Shown: positions 23,768 to 32,000 of the stretch, piece by piece
Numbering within the stretch: the stretch's first letter is position 1
Layout: every line of letters begins with the position of its first letter
Virus record (IMG/VR): IMGVR_UViG_3300031933_000381
Coordinates: 1-35,047 of that record
Length of the DNA stretch: 35,047 nucleotides
Origin: a virus
Direction: 5' to 3' (one strand)
Notes under the pieces: generated by a model
Told to the model about the DNA's origin: nothing
Database searches by the model: none
Seen by the model: only the letters and a program-made list of their open reading frames with translations
Program-made: the position numbers and the translations under genes

Positions 23768-24127
23768 ATGGCATTTTCAATAAAATTAAACACATCACGT
23801 TACACAGCGCATTTAGCGTTTAGCTCGTTGGTTACAAACGCAACAATGTTAAGCCTACTTGCTAAAAAAGACCCTCAAGGTGAGCTCATAGATAAATGCG
23901 ATGGCAACATTAAAGCGGCCTTTGCAACCCTTGCTGCCGACAAGTTATTTAGTATTCACCATGTGCATGAAATTAACTCTCATGCCCACACAGCAAGACG
24001 TTTTAATAATATCTATCGTGATTTTCCGCTGGTTTATACCAGCGGCATGAAAGACTGGGGCATTAAAATTATTGGCATAGGCCAAGCGCCACACTTTGAA
24101 ATTGAAGCCCTGGAGGAAAGCGCGTGA
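23768..24127 (+). CDS. Early protein of unknown function
   Basis: A 119-residue protein with TAAGGA upstream of the ATG. The N-terminal half is helical and includes NATMLSLLAKKDPQGELIDKCDGNIKAAFATLAA; the rest has several His residues (FSIHHVHEINSHAHTARRF) that could bind a metal or be structural, then a short beta segment. It ends with an overlap to the next gene. Not recognised; in Mu this region holds small semi-essential early genes. Confidence 0.65.
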   Translation: MAFSIKLNTSRYTAHLAFSSLVTNATMLSLLAKKDPQGELIDKCDGNIKAAFATLAADKLFSIHHVHEINSHAHTARRFNNIYRDFPLVYTSGMKDWGIKIIGIGQAPHFEIEALEESA

Positions 24128-24600
24128 GCTCTATTACTTCTGCAAAAAAGGTGTCTGAAAGTCATCGAAAGGCCACTCGTCTGTGTACTTGCGTTGTATG
24201 CGCTGGAACACCCGAGACAACTGCTCGATTTGTTCAGGAGCACTTAGCTCCACCTCCAATATATTTGAGTCAATTAAAGGAGTTAGAAGCGAAATTGACT
24301 CATTGTATATCTGCAATAGAGCCAAGCGACCAAGAAGACGGGCCTCATGACTACTCTCTTGAAATGTCTTTTGAGCAGGAAGGCTTAACTGCTCAACAAG
24401 CCGAGTATAATTTTTGGCTCGCCAAGCTTGAAAAGCTTGAAGCACGTGAAAATCTGCGCGTGGAAGGGTGGTTAAAATGGCACAAAGCTGAAATACGTCA
24501 TCGTCAGAAAATGCGTTTATTAAGCTATCTCGTTGGGTTATGGCGTGATTTAGCTGTTTTTTGTGGTTTGGGTAAGTCTGCAAAACGAAACCTTAAGTGA
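24124..24600 (+). CDS. Early protein of unknown function with membrane-like C-terminus
   Basis: A 158-residue protein starting at GTG 24124, which overlaps the previous TGA; GGAGG lies seven bases upstream, the best such site in the operon. Two early cysteine pairs (CTCVVCAG, about 21-28) may bind zinc. The middle is acidic and helical, and the end (LLSYLVGLWRDLAVFCGLG) is a hydrophobic helix. A 149-residue frame is open on the opposite strand (24134-24583), but it starts with TTG and lacks such a ribosome site. Function unknown. Confidence 0.65.
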   Translation: MSSITSAKKVSESHRKATRLCTCVVCAGTPETTARFVQEHLAPPPIYLSQLKELEAKLTHCISAIEPSDQEDGPHDYSLEMSFEQEGLTAQQAEYNFWLAKLEKLEARENLRVEGWLKWHKAEIRHRQKMRLLSYLVGLWRDLAVFCGLGKSAKRNLK

Positions 24601-24611
24601 GTGAGAACGTT

Positions 24612-25007
24612 ATGAGTTTAATACAACAAATCAAAATTGCACAAAAGGCGGCGGGTATCGACCAACATACCCACCAACTTAATGTGTCGTACATTTGCGA
24701 TGGCCGTGTTAATACCTGCACAGGACTAACCAAGCTTGAGCAACAGCAACTGCTTGCACGTTACCGTGCTATGAACCCAAATGCGGGTAAAACACAGTTA
24801 CCCGCACAACTAAAAATGATTTACAGCCTGTGGGGCCAATTGAGCCGCGCAGGTGCGGTAAACATTGATTCAAAACAGGCCTGCGATGCGTTTTGTGAAA
24901 AACACTTACAAGGCAAAAAGCTCAGCCAAAGCGCCCAGCAATGGCCGCATATTATTGAAGTACTTAAGCAATGGCTTGCACGCCATAAAGCAAAGCAGGG
25001 GGCGTAA
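24612..25007 (+). CDS. gemA: GemA-like early regulator (DUF1018)
   Basis: About 131 residues from an ATG at 24612; a GTG at 24597 overlapping the upstream stop is the alternative. The pattern LKMIYSLWGQLSRAGAVNIDSKQACDAFCEKHLQGKKLSQSAQQWPHIIEVLKQWLARHK matches the C-terminal half of the Mu GemA/gp16 family. In Mu the gem genes alter host gene expression and DNA supercoiling. The position, after B and before Mor, is conserved with Mu, which supports the call. Confidence 0.85.
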   Translation: MSLIQQIKIAQKAAGIDQHTHQLNVSYICDGRVNTCTGLTKLEQQQLLARYRAMNPNAGKTQLPAQLKMIYSLWGQLSRAGAVNIDSKQACDAFCEKHLQGKKLSQSAQQWPHIIEVLKQWLARHKAKQGA

Positions 25008-25205
25008 ATGGCTAATTACGAAGAGTACCAAAACTTTACTATTAACCCGCGTAAGGCCGCTTATACAGAGGAAAAACGCTACCGTAATGTAAAAGAAAAA
25101 GACAAGCAAAAATGCCGTGTTCGCCGTGATGTAGAAGCCTACCAAGAGCAACGCCGAATAGATCGCGAGCACGGCTTAGATTATTTATTTGAGGAGCAAT
25201 CATGA
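25008..25205 (+). CDS. Small basic/charged early protein
   Basis: A 65-residue protein starting right after the GemA stop and ending with an ATGA overlap to Mor. It is highly charged (KRYRNVKEKDKQKCRVRRDVEAYQEQRRIDREHG), probably one long helix. The overlaps on both sides argue that it is translated. Family unknown. Confidence 0.55.
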   Translation: MANYEEYQNFTINPRKAAYTEEKRYRNVKEKDKQKCRVRRDVEAYQEQRRIDREHGLDYLFEEQS

Positions 25206-25606
25206 GCGAATCAAGCATAGATTTACGGGCATTACCCCACGGCCTACGTCGCATTGTTAAACACTTAGGGGTTGAACAAACCATTGCCGTACTTACCGAG
25301 CAACAAGGGCAAATGTTTTATATTCCTGAAAAGCCTACCGAGGATCACGAAGTAGTTAAGGTGTTTGGTAAAGCCCTGGTACAAGAGCTAATAAATGCCA
25401 ATGTAGGCTCAAGCTACCAAATACCCATGTTGCACAAAGTGCTTATGCAAATTCGTAATCAACAAATTTGTGAGGCGCTAGACACCAAAGCCTGCAACAT
25501 TCAACAGCTGGTTAAGCGTTTTAAAATAACACGCCAGCAAGTAAGCAGTATTTACAGTGCATACCAAGACGAACGGGCGCACGAGACACAACTTAACTTA
25601 TTATGA
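25202..25606 (+). CDS. mor: Mor-family transcription activator
   Basis: A 134-residue protein matching the Mor/C family: an N-terminal dimerisation part (LPHGLRRIVKHLGVEQTIAVLTEQQGQMFYIP), the conserved GSSYQIPMLHKVLMQIRNQQICEAL segment and a C-terminal helix-turn-helix (NIQQLVKRFKITRQQVSSIYSAY, about 98-120). Mor activates the Mu middle promoter and C the late ones by binding a dyad just upstream of promoters with poor -35 boxes. Only one Mor/C member is visible here, so it may do both jobs. The five-copy motif described in the findings is its likely target. Confidence 0.88.
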   Translation: MSESSIDLRALPHGLRRIVKHLGVEQTIAVLTEQQGQMFYIPEKPTEDHEVVKVFGKALVQELINANVGSSYQIPMLHKVLMQIRNQQICEALDTKACNIQQLVKRFKITRQQVSSIYSAYQDERAHETQLNLL

Positions 25607-25800
25607 AACATAACAATTTTGTACTGCTTACTGCGTTGCAACTTAGCGGCGGCGCTAAACCTAAGCAGTGGCAGTACGAATATGGTTTAAACTTGTTAGC
25701 CCGTTACATTAACCAACGTAAAACTATGGGATTAAATGTAACGGGTTTAATGGATGAATATAGGGAGGCGTTTAGGGAGATTAAAGTGAAGTTTTCATAG
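25603..25800 (+). CDS. Small protein at the end of the early operon
   Basis: A 65-residue protein whose ATG overlaps the Mor stop (ATGA). The sequence GAKPKQWQYEYGLNLLARYINQRKTMGLNVTGLMDEYREAFREI is helical and basic. It overlaps the end of the convergent DUF4145 gene by 20 bases. No family recognised. The tight coupling to Mor suggests a real gene, perhaps linked to Mor function. Confidence 0.55.
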   Translation: MKHNNFVLLTALQLSGGAKPKQWQYEYGLNLLARYINQRKTMGLNVTGLMDEYREAFREIKVKFS

Positions 25801-26446
25801 GTGGTTTACCTATATCAGCTAACTTTTTATTTAAAGCCTCTTGTTTTTCTTTCAGCATGCTTGGTTGGACATAGTAAAAATCAAATAATAGCTCCAATAC
25901 ATCTAAATTCCACTGCGCTTCACCTGCTTCAACTTCAACTATTTCACCAGTTGAATCACTTTTCATCGGATGTGCTGCAAAATTACCTATTTGCCGAATC
26001 GAATCAATTGCATCAGCGATGTAAGAAGGTAGGCTAACCATAGCTTGCTCTATTTCTTTAATCAAACTGCCTTCGTTTATATTCTCTTGGTCCCTTAATG
26101 TAGACTGTAAGCACCTTCGGCTAAGTGCAGCACTCGCTTTAGGACTGTCGTTTAATATCAAGCTAGCCTCTATAAAATCTTTTTTTAAGTCTTCTGGTAC
26201 AGCAGCATGAGGCGTTTTTACGTTACATGCTTTAGGGTAAACAAGGATTTTGTCTACTGGTATCAATTGCCCAATTTGAAAAGCATCGCTAGGGTATTCT
26301 GTCTCGTTAAGTTCTAGATAAATTAAAAAGTTACCGCAAGCGGAACATTTATCCTCTAGAATAAACCACGTCCCTTTTTTATCTTCTCCAATTAAATTCT
26401 TACGGAAATTAACGTGGATATTTACATTACAATGTGGGCACTGCAT
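25781..26446 (-). CDS. DUF4145 protein with N-terminal zinc ribbon (likely cargo gene)
   Basis: A 221-residue protein. CPHC (3-6) and CSAC (34-37) form an N-terminal zinc ribbon. The C-terminal two thirds match DUF4145 (SPKASAALSRRCLQSTL ... IADAIDSIRQIGNFAAHP), a domain that also occurs in restriction enzyme subunits and proteins linked with phage defence. It is oriented against its neighbours, looks more AT-rich than they do and interrupts the Mu-like order between Mor and the late genes, which marks it as an inserted cargo gene. A motif copy with a weak -10 stands upstream. A defence or exclusion role is possible but not shown. Confidence 0.8.
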   Translation of the reverse strand: MQCPHCNVNIHVNFRKNLIGEDKKGTWFILEDKCSACGNFLIYLELNETEYPSDAFQIGQLIPVDKILVYPKACNVKTPHAAVPEDLKKDFIEASLILNDSPKASAALSRRCLQSTLRDQENINEGSLIKEIEQAMVSLPSYIADAIDSIRQIGNFAAHPMKSDSTGEIVEVEAGEAQWNLDVLELLFDFYYVQPSMLKEKQEALNKKLADIGKPPMKTSL

Positions 26447-26524
26447 TTCTTTCCTTAATTAATAAAAATGTCGTTTGAATAAAAAATAGCGTTCTACCCT
26501 TGTAATGGCAAGCCTTTTTAATTT

Positions 26525-26601
26525 AACCTAATAAGCTAGCTCTAAAACCCCCAGCCGCAAACAACTTTACAGTGTTACCCAATCCCCTAAATTGATTTAC
26601 T
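26525..26601. promoter_or_regulatory. Activator motif between DUF4145 and the rightward late operon
   Basis: Motif copy GCCGCAAACAACTTTACA (26554-26571). Rightward, TTTACT (26596-26601) is placed as expected for activation from the dyad and would start RNA at about the ATG at 26608; TTTACA-16-TAAATT is an alternative. Leftward, TAGGTT lies 23 bp away, toward the DUF4145 gene. Confidence 0.5.
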
Positions 26602-26607
26602 ACCAGC

Positions 26608-26862
26608 ATGACAAATACAGTGCATGCGCCATTTATTGAGTTATTAGCTCAACAAATTATTAAGGCCAGTTCTAAAGCCGAGCAAATTGCGATTTCTCGC
26701 CGTTGCCCGTTAAAAGACCTGCCCGCATTGCGTACCCGCGTGAAAGAGCTGCTAAACCCAGCAAATAAAAAGCCGGTGCGTAATACCCGCTTACCTGCCT
26801 GTTACGTCCTAGTAAAGCAACGTTTAACCAACAAAATAAGGACTCAACAGCATGGCTCTTAA
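26608..26862 (+). CDS. First gene of the rightward late operon, unknown function
   Basis: An 84-residue basic protein (ISRRCPLKDLPALRTRVKELLNPANKKPVRNTRLPACYVLVKQRL). No ribosome binding site is visible before the ATG, while a -10-like hexamer ends six bases upstream, so a leaderless transcript is plausible. Its end overlaps the endolysin start by 11 bases. The family is not recognised; the position suggests a lysis-module or late regulatory protein. Confidence 0.55.
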   Translation: MTNTVHAPFIELLAQQIIKASSKAEQIAISRRCPLKDLPALRTRVKELLNPANKKPVRNTRLPACYVLVKQRLTNKIRTQQHGS

Positions 26863-27295
26863 ACAAAGAGTGGCCGTTCCTACTGCCCCAAGTTTTATAT
26901 TTCAAGAGTTGGTACCTAAAGCCACGTTTGAACTATTTAACGATACCCCATTATTTTTAATTCATTTATTTGATGATCGCGCATTGCGCATGCTGCAAAA
27001 ACTACGCGACACGTTTGGCCCATGCACCGTAAACAACTGGTATTTTGGCGGCGCAAATCAATACCGTGGCTACCGCCCACTTGATTGCACCATAGGTGCT
27101 AAACGCAGCCAACATAAACTAGGCAAAGCATTCGACTGCAGCTTTAAAAACTACACTGCTCAACAAGTACGTGACTACGTATTAGCCCACCCGCAAGAAT
27201 TCCCGTATATCACCGCCATTGAAGGTCAAGTGAGCTGGTTTCATTTTGATGTGCGCACGCCTACCTGGACGGGCATTAAAGTATTTAACCCGTAA
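26852..27295 (+). CDS. Endolysin, peptidase M15 family
   Basis: A 147-residue protein with the M15 zinc site: His and Asp in SQHKLGKAFDC (about 87-97) and a second His in SWFHFDVR (about 130-137). The preceding GGANQYRGYRPLDC also fits the phage M15A family. These enzymes cut peptide cross-links in peptidoglycan to release progeny. There is no signal peptide, so it needs a holin. AAGGA stands upstream of the ATG. It heads the lysis-packaging part of the late operon. Confidence 0.85.
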   Translation: MALKQRVAVPTAPSFIFQELVPKATFELFNDTPLFLIHLFDDRALRMLQKLRDTFGPCTVNNWYFGGANQYRGYRPLDCTIGAKRSQHKLGKAFDCSFKNYTAQQVRDYVLAHPQEFPYITAIEGQVSWFHFDVRTPTWTGIKVFNP

Positions 27296-27304
27296 GGAAC
27301 ACCC

Positions 27305-27643
27305 ATGAATCAAGAGCAAGAAAACTTACTTTTTCAGGCCATTGGTGAAATACAGGGCAGTCAAGCCGCTATTTTAAATGACCTAAAAGATATAAAAGCC
27401 GACATTCATCAAAGCATTGAAAAAAGTGAAGCGCGTCAAAAAGAAATAACCGATGGCTTAAAGCTTGATATAGAAAAAAGTGAAAAACGCCAAATTGCAG
27501 CCATTAATAAGCAAGATGACCGCTTAAGCAAGGTTGAAGAAAAACTAACAAACCAACGCGTCAAAGTAGCTGCCATGGGTGGCACTGCGGGTTTGGCTGT
27601 GTCGCTTATTGCCTATGCTGTAAAAAATGGGATGGCGGGCTAA
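27305..27643 (+). CDS. Coiled-coil protein with C-terminal membrane segment
   Basis: A 112-residue protein: a long charged coiled coil (about 5-85) with a repeated SIEKSEARQKEI / DIEKSEKRQIAAI element, then one hydrophobic segment (AAMGGTAGLAVSLIAYAV, about 89-106) and a very short tail. It follows the endolysin and precedes the small terminase, so a lysis role (holin partner or spanin-like) is likely, but a structural role cannot be excluded. The stop overlaps the next start (TAATG). Confidence 0.65.
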   Translation: MNQEQENLLFQAIGEIQGSQAAILNDLKDIKADIHQSIEKSEARQKEITDGLKLDIEKSEKRQIAAINKQDDRLSKVEEKLTNQRVKVAAMGGTAGLAVSLIAYAVKNGMAG

Positions 27644-28149
27644 TGGCACACCCAGCTGAAAAGAAAAACGCCGTACGCCACAGCTATGTGACCGAGTTGC
27701 TTGCGTTAAGTGTTGCCGCTATTAAGCACAGTGTGGCCGATGGAACCGCACGACGCTGGAAAATGGAAGCCAAAGACAACGGTGACGATTGGGACTTAGC
27801 CCGTGCAGCAAGCCGCCGTAGCGAAGGCACAGCAGGGGAGTTTACCACCGACTTTATTGAAGAGTTTACCATTCAAGTAAACGAAACTTTTGAGCTTTTA
27901 AAGTCAGCCGAAGGCGCAGCACTGCCACTTGAGCAACGCACCAAAATATTGAGTTCACTTACAGATATGATGAGCAAGGTAATGAAAGTGTCGGGCGGTA
28001 ATAAAAAGCTTGAAAAGCGCACCATTGCCACAGAAGTACTTAAAATTTTGGCTAAGTTTGTGTCAACCAAATACCCTGACTTTGCGCCCGAATTTGTTGA
28101 AATACTTACCGCGTTTGGTCCTAAGCTCGATACGGAGTTAGACGACTAA
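27643..28149 (+). CDS. Small terminase subunit-like protein, DUF1804
   Basis: A 168-residue protein. The N-terminus MAHPAEKKNAVRHSYV ... LSVAAIKHSVADGTARRWKMEAK ... GDDWDLARAA matches the DUF1804 family well, including a helix-turn-helix-like DNA-binding part (about 15-45). The family lies directly before the large terminase in transposable siphophages and is regarded as the small subunit that recognises phage DNA. Start and stop overlap the neighbouring genes (TAATG on both sides), indicating coupled translation with its partner. Confidence 0.82.
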   Translation: MAHPAEKKNAVRHSYVTELLALSVAAIKHSVADGTARRWKMEAKDNGDDWDLARAASRRSEGTAGEFTTDFIEEFTIQVNETFELLKSAEGAALPLEQRTKILSSLTDMMSKVMKVSGGNKKLEKRTIATEVLKILAKFVSTKYPDFAPEFVEILTAFGPKLDTELDD

Positions 28150-29888
28150 TGGCCGATATGAATTCACGCGAGTTTTTAGCTGAAATAGAACAAATAACCG
28201 GTTCGCTACGCCGCGATATTGAAGCAAAAGAGCGCAACATAGACCCAAGTCCCGCAGCAATTAAAGCACGTCGTAAACGTGTACTTGGCGGCGATTTTGA
28301 GTTTTTTGTTTATACGTATTTTCCGCATCATATGTGGCTTGACGACGATCAAACAGCGTCTGAGTTCCAAAGCTATTTTATGAACTGGTTTCCCGAAGCA
28401 CTCAAGCTTAAAAATGGCTGGAAAAACTGGTTTGTAGCCCCGCGTGGTGAGGGCAAAAGTACCCTTGGGGTAAAAATTGCCCCTGTGTATGTAGCGGTGT
28501 TAGCGCTATTGCAAGATCCTGAGATTTGCCAAGACCTGGGCCTTGCCAAAATAAAGCAATTTATTGATTTTGTAATTTTGTTTGGCGCTGAAACAAAAAT
28601 GCCAACCAAAACACTCGAGGTGGTTAAAACCGAGCTACTTAACAATAATAATCTTGCGTTAGACTTTCCCGAAGTGTGCCAAAAATCCCCTGTATGGAAG
28701 TTAGGCGAGTTTGTAACAGCGCAAGGCGTACGCTTTGAAAGCCGTGGTGCTGAGCAGTCAGTACGCGGTACGTTCCATGGTGCCAGCCGCCCTAAGCTAC
28801 TGCTATCCGATGACATTATTACCGATGCCGAAGCTAAATCGCCCACAGAGCGTGATAACCGTTGGCGCTTTTTAGAAGCCGCCGTGCAATACCTTGGCCC
28901 ACCCGATGGCACCGTTAAATTTTTAGGTGTAAATACTGTATTAAATAACGATGACCCAATAAGCCGCGCCGAAGAAGCGCCTGGGCATATTGTTCACCGC
29001 TTTAAAGCCATTAAACAAATGCCTGAGCGTATGGATTTATGGGAAGAGTGCCGCGATTTAATGGTGCATGACGACAAACGCTTTGAAAAACGTGCTGCCG
29101 CAAAGGGTGAGGCCGTCTCAACAGAGCAAAAACCCTCGTTTAAATTTTGGTTAAAGCGCAAAAAGCAAATGCTTAAAGGTGCCCAAACCAGTTGGCCAAG
29201 TGTGCGTACACTCTACGATTTAATGTGTATGTGGGCTGCTAATAAACGTGAGTTTAACCGCGAAATGCAAGGCATTGCCAAAAGTGACGAAGAAGCCATA
29301 TTTTACCAGTTTGATTTTTGGGTAGACCGCTTAAACGAATGGATACCTTATGGCGCTTGTGATCCAAGTATGGGCAAAACAGAAAAAGCCGATCCCAGTG
29401 CTATATTAGTGGGTTTTTATTCCCAAGATTTACAAAAGCTGCACGTTGAATACGAAAGCCGTAAGGTTCGTGGTACTAGCCGTTTACTTAACGACTTAAT
29501 TCGCGCCCAAAAAGAATATAACTGCCGCGTATGGGGCTTTGAAAATAACAATGCCTTTGATTTTATGCGTAGCCAATTTATTACTACAGGCTTAGAGCAA
29601 GGTATAGCACTGCCTTTACGTGGTGTTACAGCAACCATATCTGCAGAGGAACGTATAGGCTCACTTGAAACTTATGTTACCAATACGCCGGCACAAATTG
29701 CCTTTCATTCACGGTGTCGCTTACTACTCGACGAGCTTGAAAACTGGCCCGAAAAGCAAACAACCCATCACTACGATTTAAGTTGTGCCCTGGCTATTTT
29801 ATGGATGATAGCCAGCACAGGGGCAGGCGGCGTTCCTCGTGTAAATAGCCGTAAAGTGACAAAACAAATAAGGGGCTATCATGTTTAA
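28149..29888 (+). CDS. Terminase large subunit
   Basis: A 579-residue protein. Walker A is APRGEGKST (97-105) and Walker B KLLLSDD (216-222). The C-terminal nuclease has acidic residues in YGACDPSMGKTEKADPS (about 393-409), WGFENNNAFDF and THHYDLSCA. It pumps DNA into the prohead and cuts it when full; Mu-like phages package by headful from the phage end into flanking host DNA. Residues 3-28 (DMNSREFLAEIEQIT onward) resemble the C-terminus of the accessory protein at 15920, an unusual link. The portal start overlaps the 3' end by eight bases. Confidence 0.92.
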   Translation: MADMNSREFLAEIEQITGSLRRDIEAKERNIDPSPAAIKARRKRVLGGDFEFFVYTYFPHHMWLDDDQTASEFQSYFMNWFPEALKLKNGWKNWFVAPRGEGKSTLGVKIAPVYVAVLALLQDPEICQDLGLAKIKQFIDFVILFGAETKMPTKTLEVVKTELLNNNNLALDFPEVCQKSPVWKLGEFVTAQGVRFESRGAEQSVRGTFHGASRPKLLLSDDIITDAEAKSPTERDNRWRFLEAAVQYLGPPDGTVKFLGVNTVLNNDDPISRAEEAPGHIVHRFKAIKQMPERMDLWEECRDLMVHDDKRFEKRAAAKGEAVSTEQKPSFKFWLKRKKQMLKGAQTSWPSVRTLYDLMCMWAANKREFNREMQGIAKSDEEAIFYQFDFWVDRLNEWIPYGACDPSMGKTEKADPSAILVGFYSQDLQKLHVEYESRKVRGTSRLLNDLIRAQKEYNCRVWGFENNNAFDFMRSQFITTGLEQGIALPLRGVTATISAEERIGSLETYVTNTPAQIAFHSRCRLLLDELENWPEKQTTHHYDLSCALAILWMIASTGAGGVPRVNSRKVTKQIRGYHV

Positions 29889-31383
29889 AAGCAAGCCACG
29901 TATTACATCAAAAGCATACGCTGCGCTTAACCGTATGTTTGACCAAAACCGCTTAGATCCAAGCCTAACAGCGCTTATTACTGAGCTACCAAACCCAGAT
30001 CCAATACTGCGCCGTGCGGGTAAAAACACGGCTATTTATGAAGAAATAGCCCGTGATGCACACGTTATTGGAGAATTGCGCTCACTGCGTAGTGGCTTAT
30101 TTAGCTTTAATACTGAGCTTGTGCCAGGCGGTGACGACGCAGCCAGTTTAAAAAGTTATGAGTTAGCTAAAGCCTTTTTTGCCCGTAAACCATGCCCACA
30201 TACCGAATGGGCCGATATGGACTGGCACAATTACAGCGCCATTTTAAACGGTTTTAGTGTTACTCACCTTGGCAAGTACATTAAAAACAAAGACCATTGG
30301 CAACCCGAATACGTAGAAACATGGCGTAACAGCCGCTTTGCGTTTAATAGTGATCACGAGCTATTAGTAAAAACCAGCGAAAACCCACAGGGTGAAATAG
30401 TCGATTCTCGTCGTTGGTCGTGTGTTCGCCATATGCCAAGCGCAGAAAACCCGTATGGTATTGCATTATTAAGTAGTTGTTTTTGGCCATGGACGTTTAA
30501 GCATGGCGGCTTTAAGTTTTTTGTACAGCTGTGCGAGCGCTTTGGTATTCCATTTCCTGTGGGTAAATACCCAATAGGCAGTAAAGATAAAGACATAAAT
30601 AACTTACTTGATGGGCTAGCTAAGCTTGTTCAAGACGGCATAGCCGCCATACCCGATGACACCAGCATTGAAATCATCGAAAGCAAGCTATCTGGCGAGC
30701 CAGTGCCCGAGCGCTTGGTTAACTTTTGTAATGCTGAAATAAGCAAAGCTTTAACCAGTCAAACCTTAGCAACAGAGCAAAAAAATGGCGGCGCACGTGC
30801 TGCCAGCGAAACTCATGCAAAACGTGCTGGCGACAACCAACGCTCAGACAGGGCGCTTGTAGCGTCATACCGCAATCAGCTTTTAAATTCGCTTCATACA
30901 GTAAATTTTGATGGTGGCGAACCGCCAAGATTCATCTTTAAAGACAAACGCGAAATTAACACCGACACCGTAACCCGCGTGCGCGAAACAGCGCGTATTG
31001 TCCCAGTTGGTGAAGACTGGGCTTATCAAGAGCTCGGTGTACCTAAACCAAAAGACGGTGAAGCAGTACTTGATGTGCCCGACGAAGGCCATGGCATTGC
31101 AACACCTGCTAAAACCGAGTTTGCCAAAAAGCCAACTGAAAGCGTAGAGCTTACCAACGAGTTAGATGTGTTTGATCACGCGACAGACGACACCATTAAA
31201 CAGCTTTTTAATTTTGCTCAGGCATCAAAAGACCTGGACGAACTTAAACAAAAAATCACCTCACAATTCCCCGATATTTCAGACTCTACGCTGGTGCAAG
31301 TAGCCCAAACAGCAATGGAGTATGAGTTTATGGCAGGCATGAACGAGGCTAATTCTAAAACTGTGGAGATAGACAATGAATAA
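29881..31383 (+). CDS. Portal protein, DUF935 (Mu gp29-like)
   Basis: A 500-residue protein with AAGGGG six bases before the ATG. The pattern (IARDAHVIGELRSLRSGLFSFNTELVPGG, then DWHNYSAILNGFSVTHLGKY and RHMPSAENPYGIALLSSCFWPWTFKHGGFKFFVQLCERFGIPFPVGKYP) is characteristic of the Mu-type portal family. It forms the ring through which DNA enters and to which the tail attaches. The C-terminal part (about 380-500) is acidic and helical. It overlaps the DUF3164 gene by eight bases. Confidence 0.92.
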   Translation: MFKSKPRITSKAYAALNRMFDQNRLDPSLTALITELPNPDPILRRAGKNTAIYEEIARDAHVIGELRSLRSGLFSFNTELVPGGDDAASLKSYELAKAFFARKPCPHTEWADMDWHNYSAILNGFSVTHLGKYIKNKDHWQPEYVETWRNSRFAFNSDHELLVKTSENPQGEIVDSRRWSCVRHMPSAENPYGIALLSSCFWPWTFKHGGFKFFVQLCERFGIPFPVGKYPIGSKDKDINNLLDGLAKLVQDGIAAIPDDTSIEIIESKLSGEPVPERLVNFCNAEISKALTSQTLATEQKNGGARAASETHAKRAGDNQRSDRALVASYRNQLLNSLHTVNFDGGEPPRFIFKDKREINTDTVTRVRETARIVPVGEDWAYQELGVPKPKDGEAVLDVPDEGHGIATPAKTEFAKKPTESVELTNELDVFDHATDDTIKQLFNFAQASKDLDELKQKITSQFPDISDSTLVQVAQTAMEYEFMAGMNEANSKTVEIDNE

Positions 31384-31990
31384 TGTTCCTGACGGGTATT
31401 TAAAAGACGGCAAAGGCAATTTAGTCGCCATTGCTAACATCAAACAAACCGATTTAATCAAAGACGAGTTTGTTAAAAAAGCCATTGATAAAGCAATTGA
31501 AATGCAAAAAGCACTGGCAGAGTTTAAACAAAGTTTAATGGCTGAGGCCGACGACTTTATAGAGCTATTAGCTCAAGAACATGGCGTTAACTTAGGCGGT
31601 AAAAAAGGCAATGTGATGTTACGCACCTTTGACAGCCAATTAAAAGTAACTCTGCAAACGCAAGAACGCATTGAACTTGGCCCAGAACTTACCCTTGCTA
31701 AACAATTAATTGATCAATGCCTAGATGAATGGACCGAAGGCGGCAATCAAAACATTAAGGCTATTGTTAGCAAAACGTTCAATACCGATAAGCAAGGTTC
31801 ACTTAACCCGCAACGCATTTTAGCGCTGCGTAAACTCGAAATTACTGACGATTCAGGCAAATGGGCTAAAGCCATGAACATTATTGCGGAATCCGTTGGC
31901 GTGGTTGACTCAACCCGCTTCATCCGCTTTTACAAGCAAGATGATAACGGCATTGAACAAGCAATTTCACTCGATATAGCAAAACTGTAG
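31376..31990 (+). CDS. DUF3164 family protein
   Basis: A 204-residue protein with the full DUF3164 pattern: VPDGYLKDGKGNLVAIANIK at the start, AIEMQKALAEFKQSLMAEADDFIELLAQEHGV, then KKGNVMLRTFDSQLKV and a C-terminal TRFIRFYKQDD. In Mu-like phages this family is normally an early gene near the transposition genes; its biochemical role is not known. Here it lies in the late head operon between portal and MuF, with its start inside the portal gene. Confidence 0.85.
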   Translation: MNNVPDGYLKDGKGNLVAIANIKQTDLIKDEFVKKAIDKAIEMQKALAEFKQSLMAEADDFIELLAQEHGVNLGGKKGNVMLRTFDSQLKVTLQTQERIELGPELTLAKQLIDQCLDEWTEGGNQNIKAIVSKTFNTDKQGSLNPQRILALRKLEITDDSGKWAKAMNIIAESVGVVDSTRFIRFYKQDDNGIEQAISLDIAKL

Positions 31991-32000
31991 CGGGGCGCTT

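Noticed and set aside
24134-24583. 149-residue open frame on the minus strand with plausible protein composition
   Set aside because: It starts with TTG, has no supporting neighbours and lies fully opposite a gene with GGAGG and a coupled GTG start; the rightward gene is preferred.
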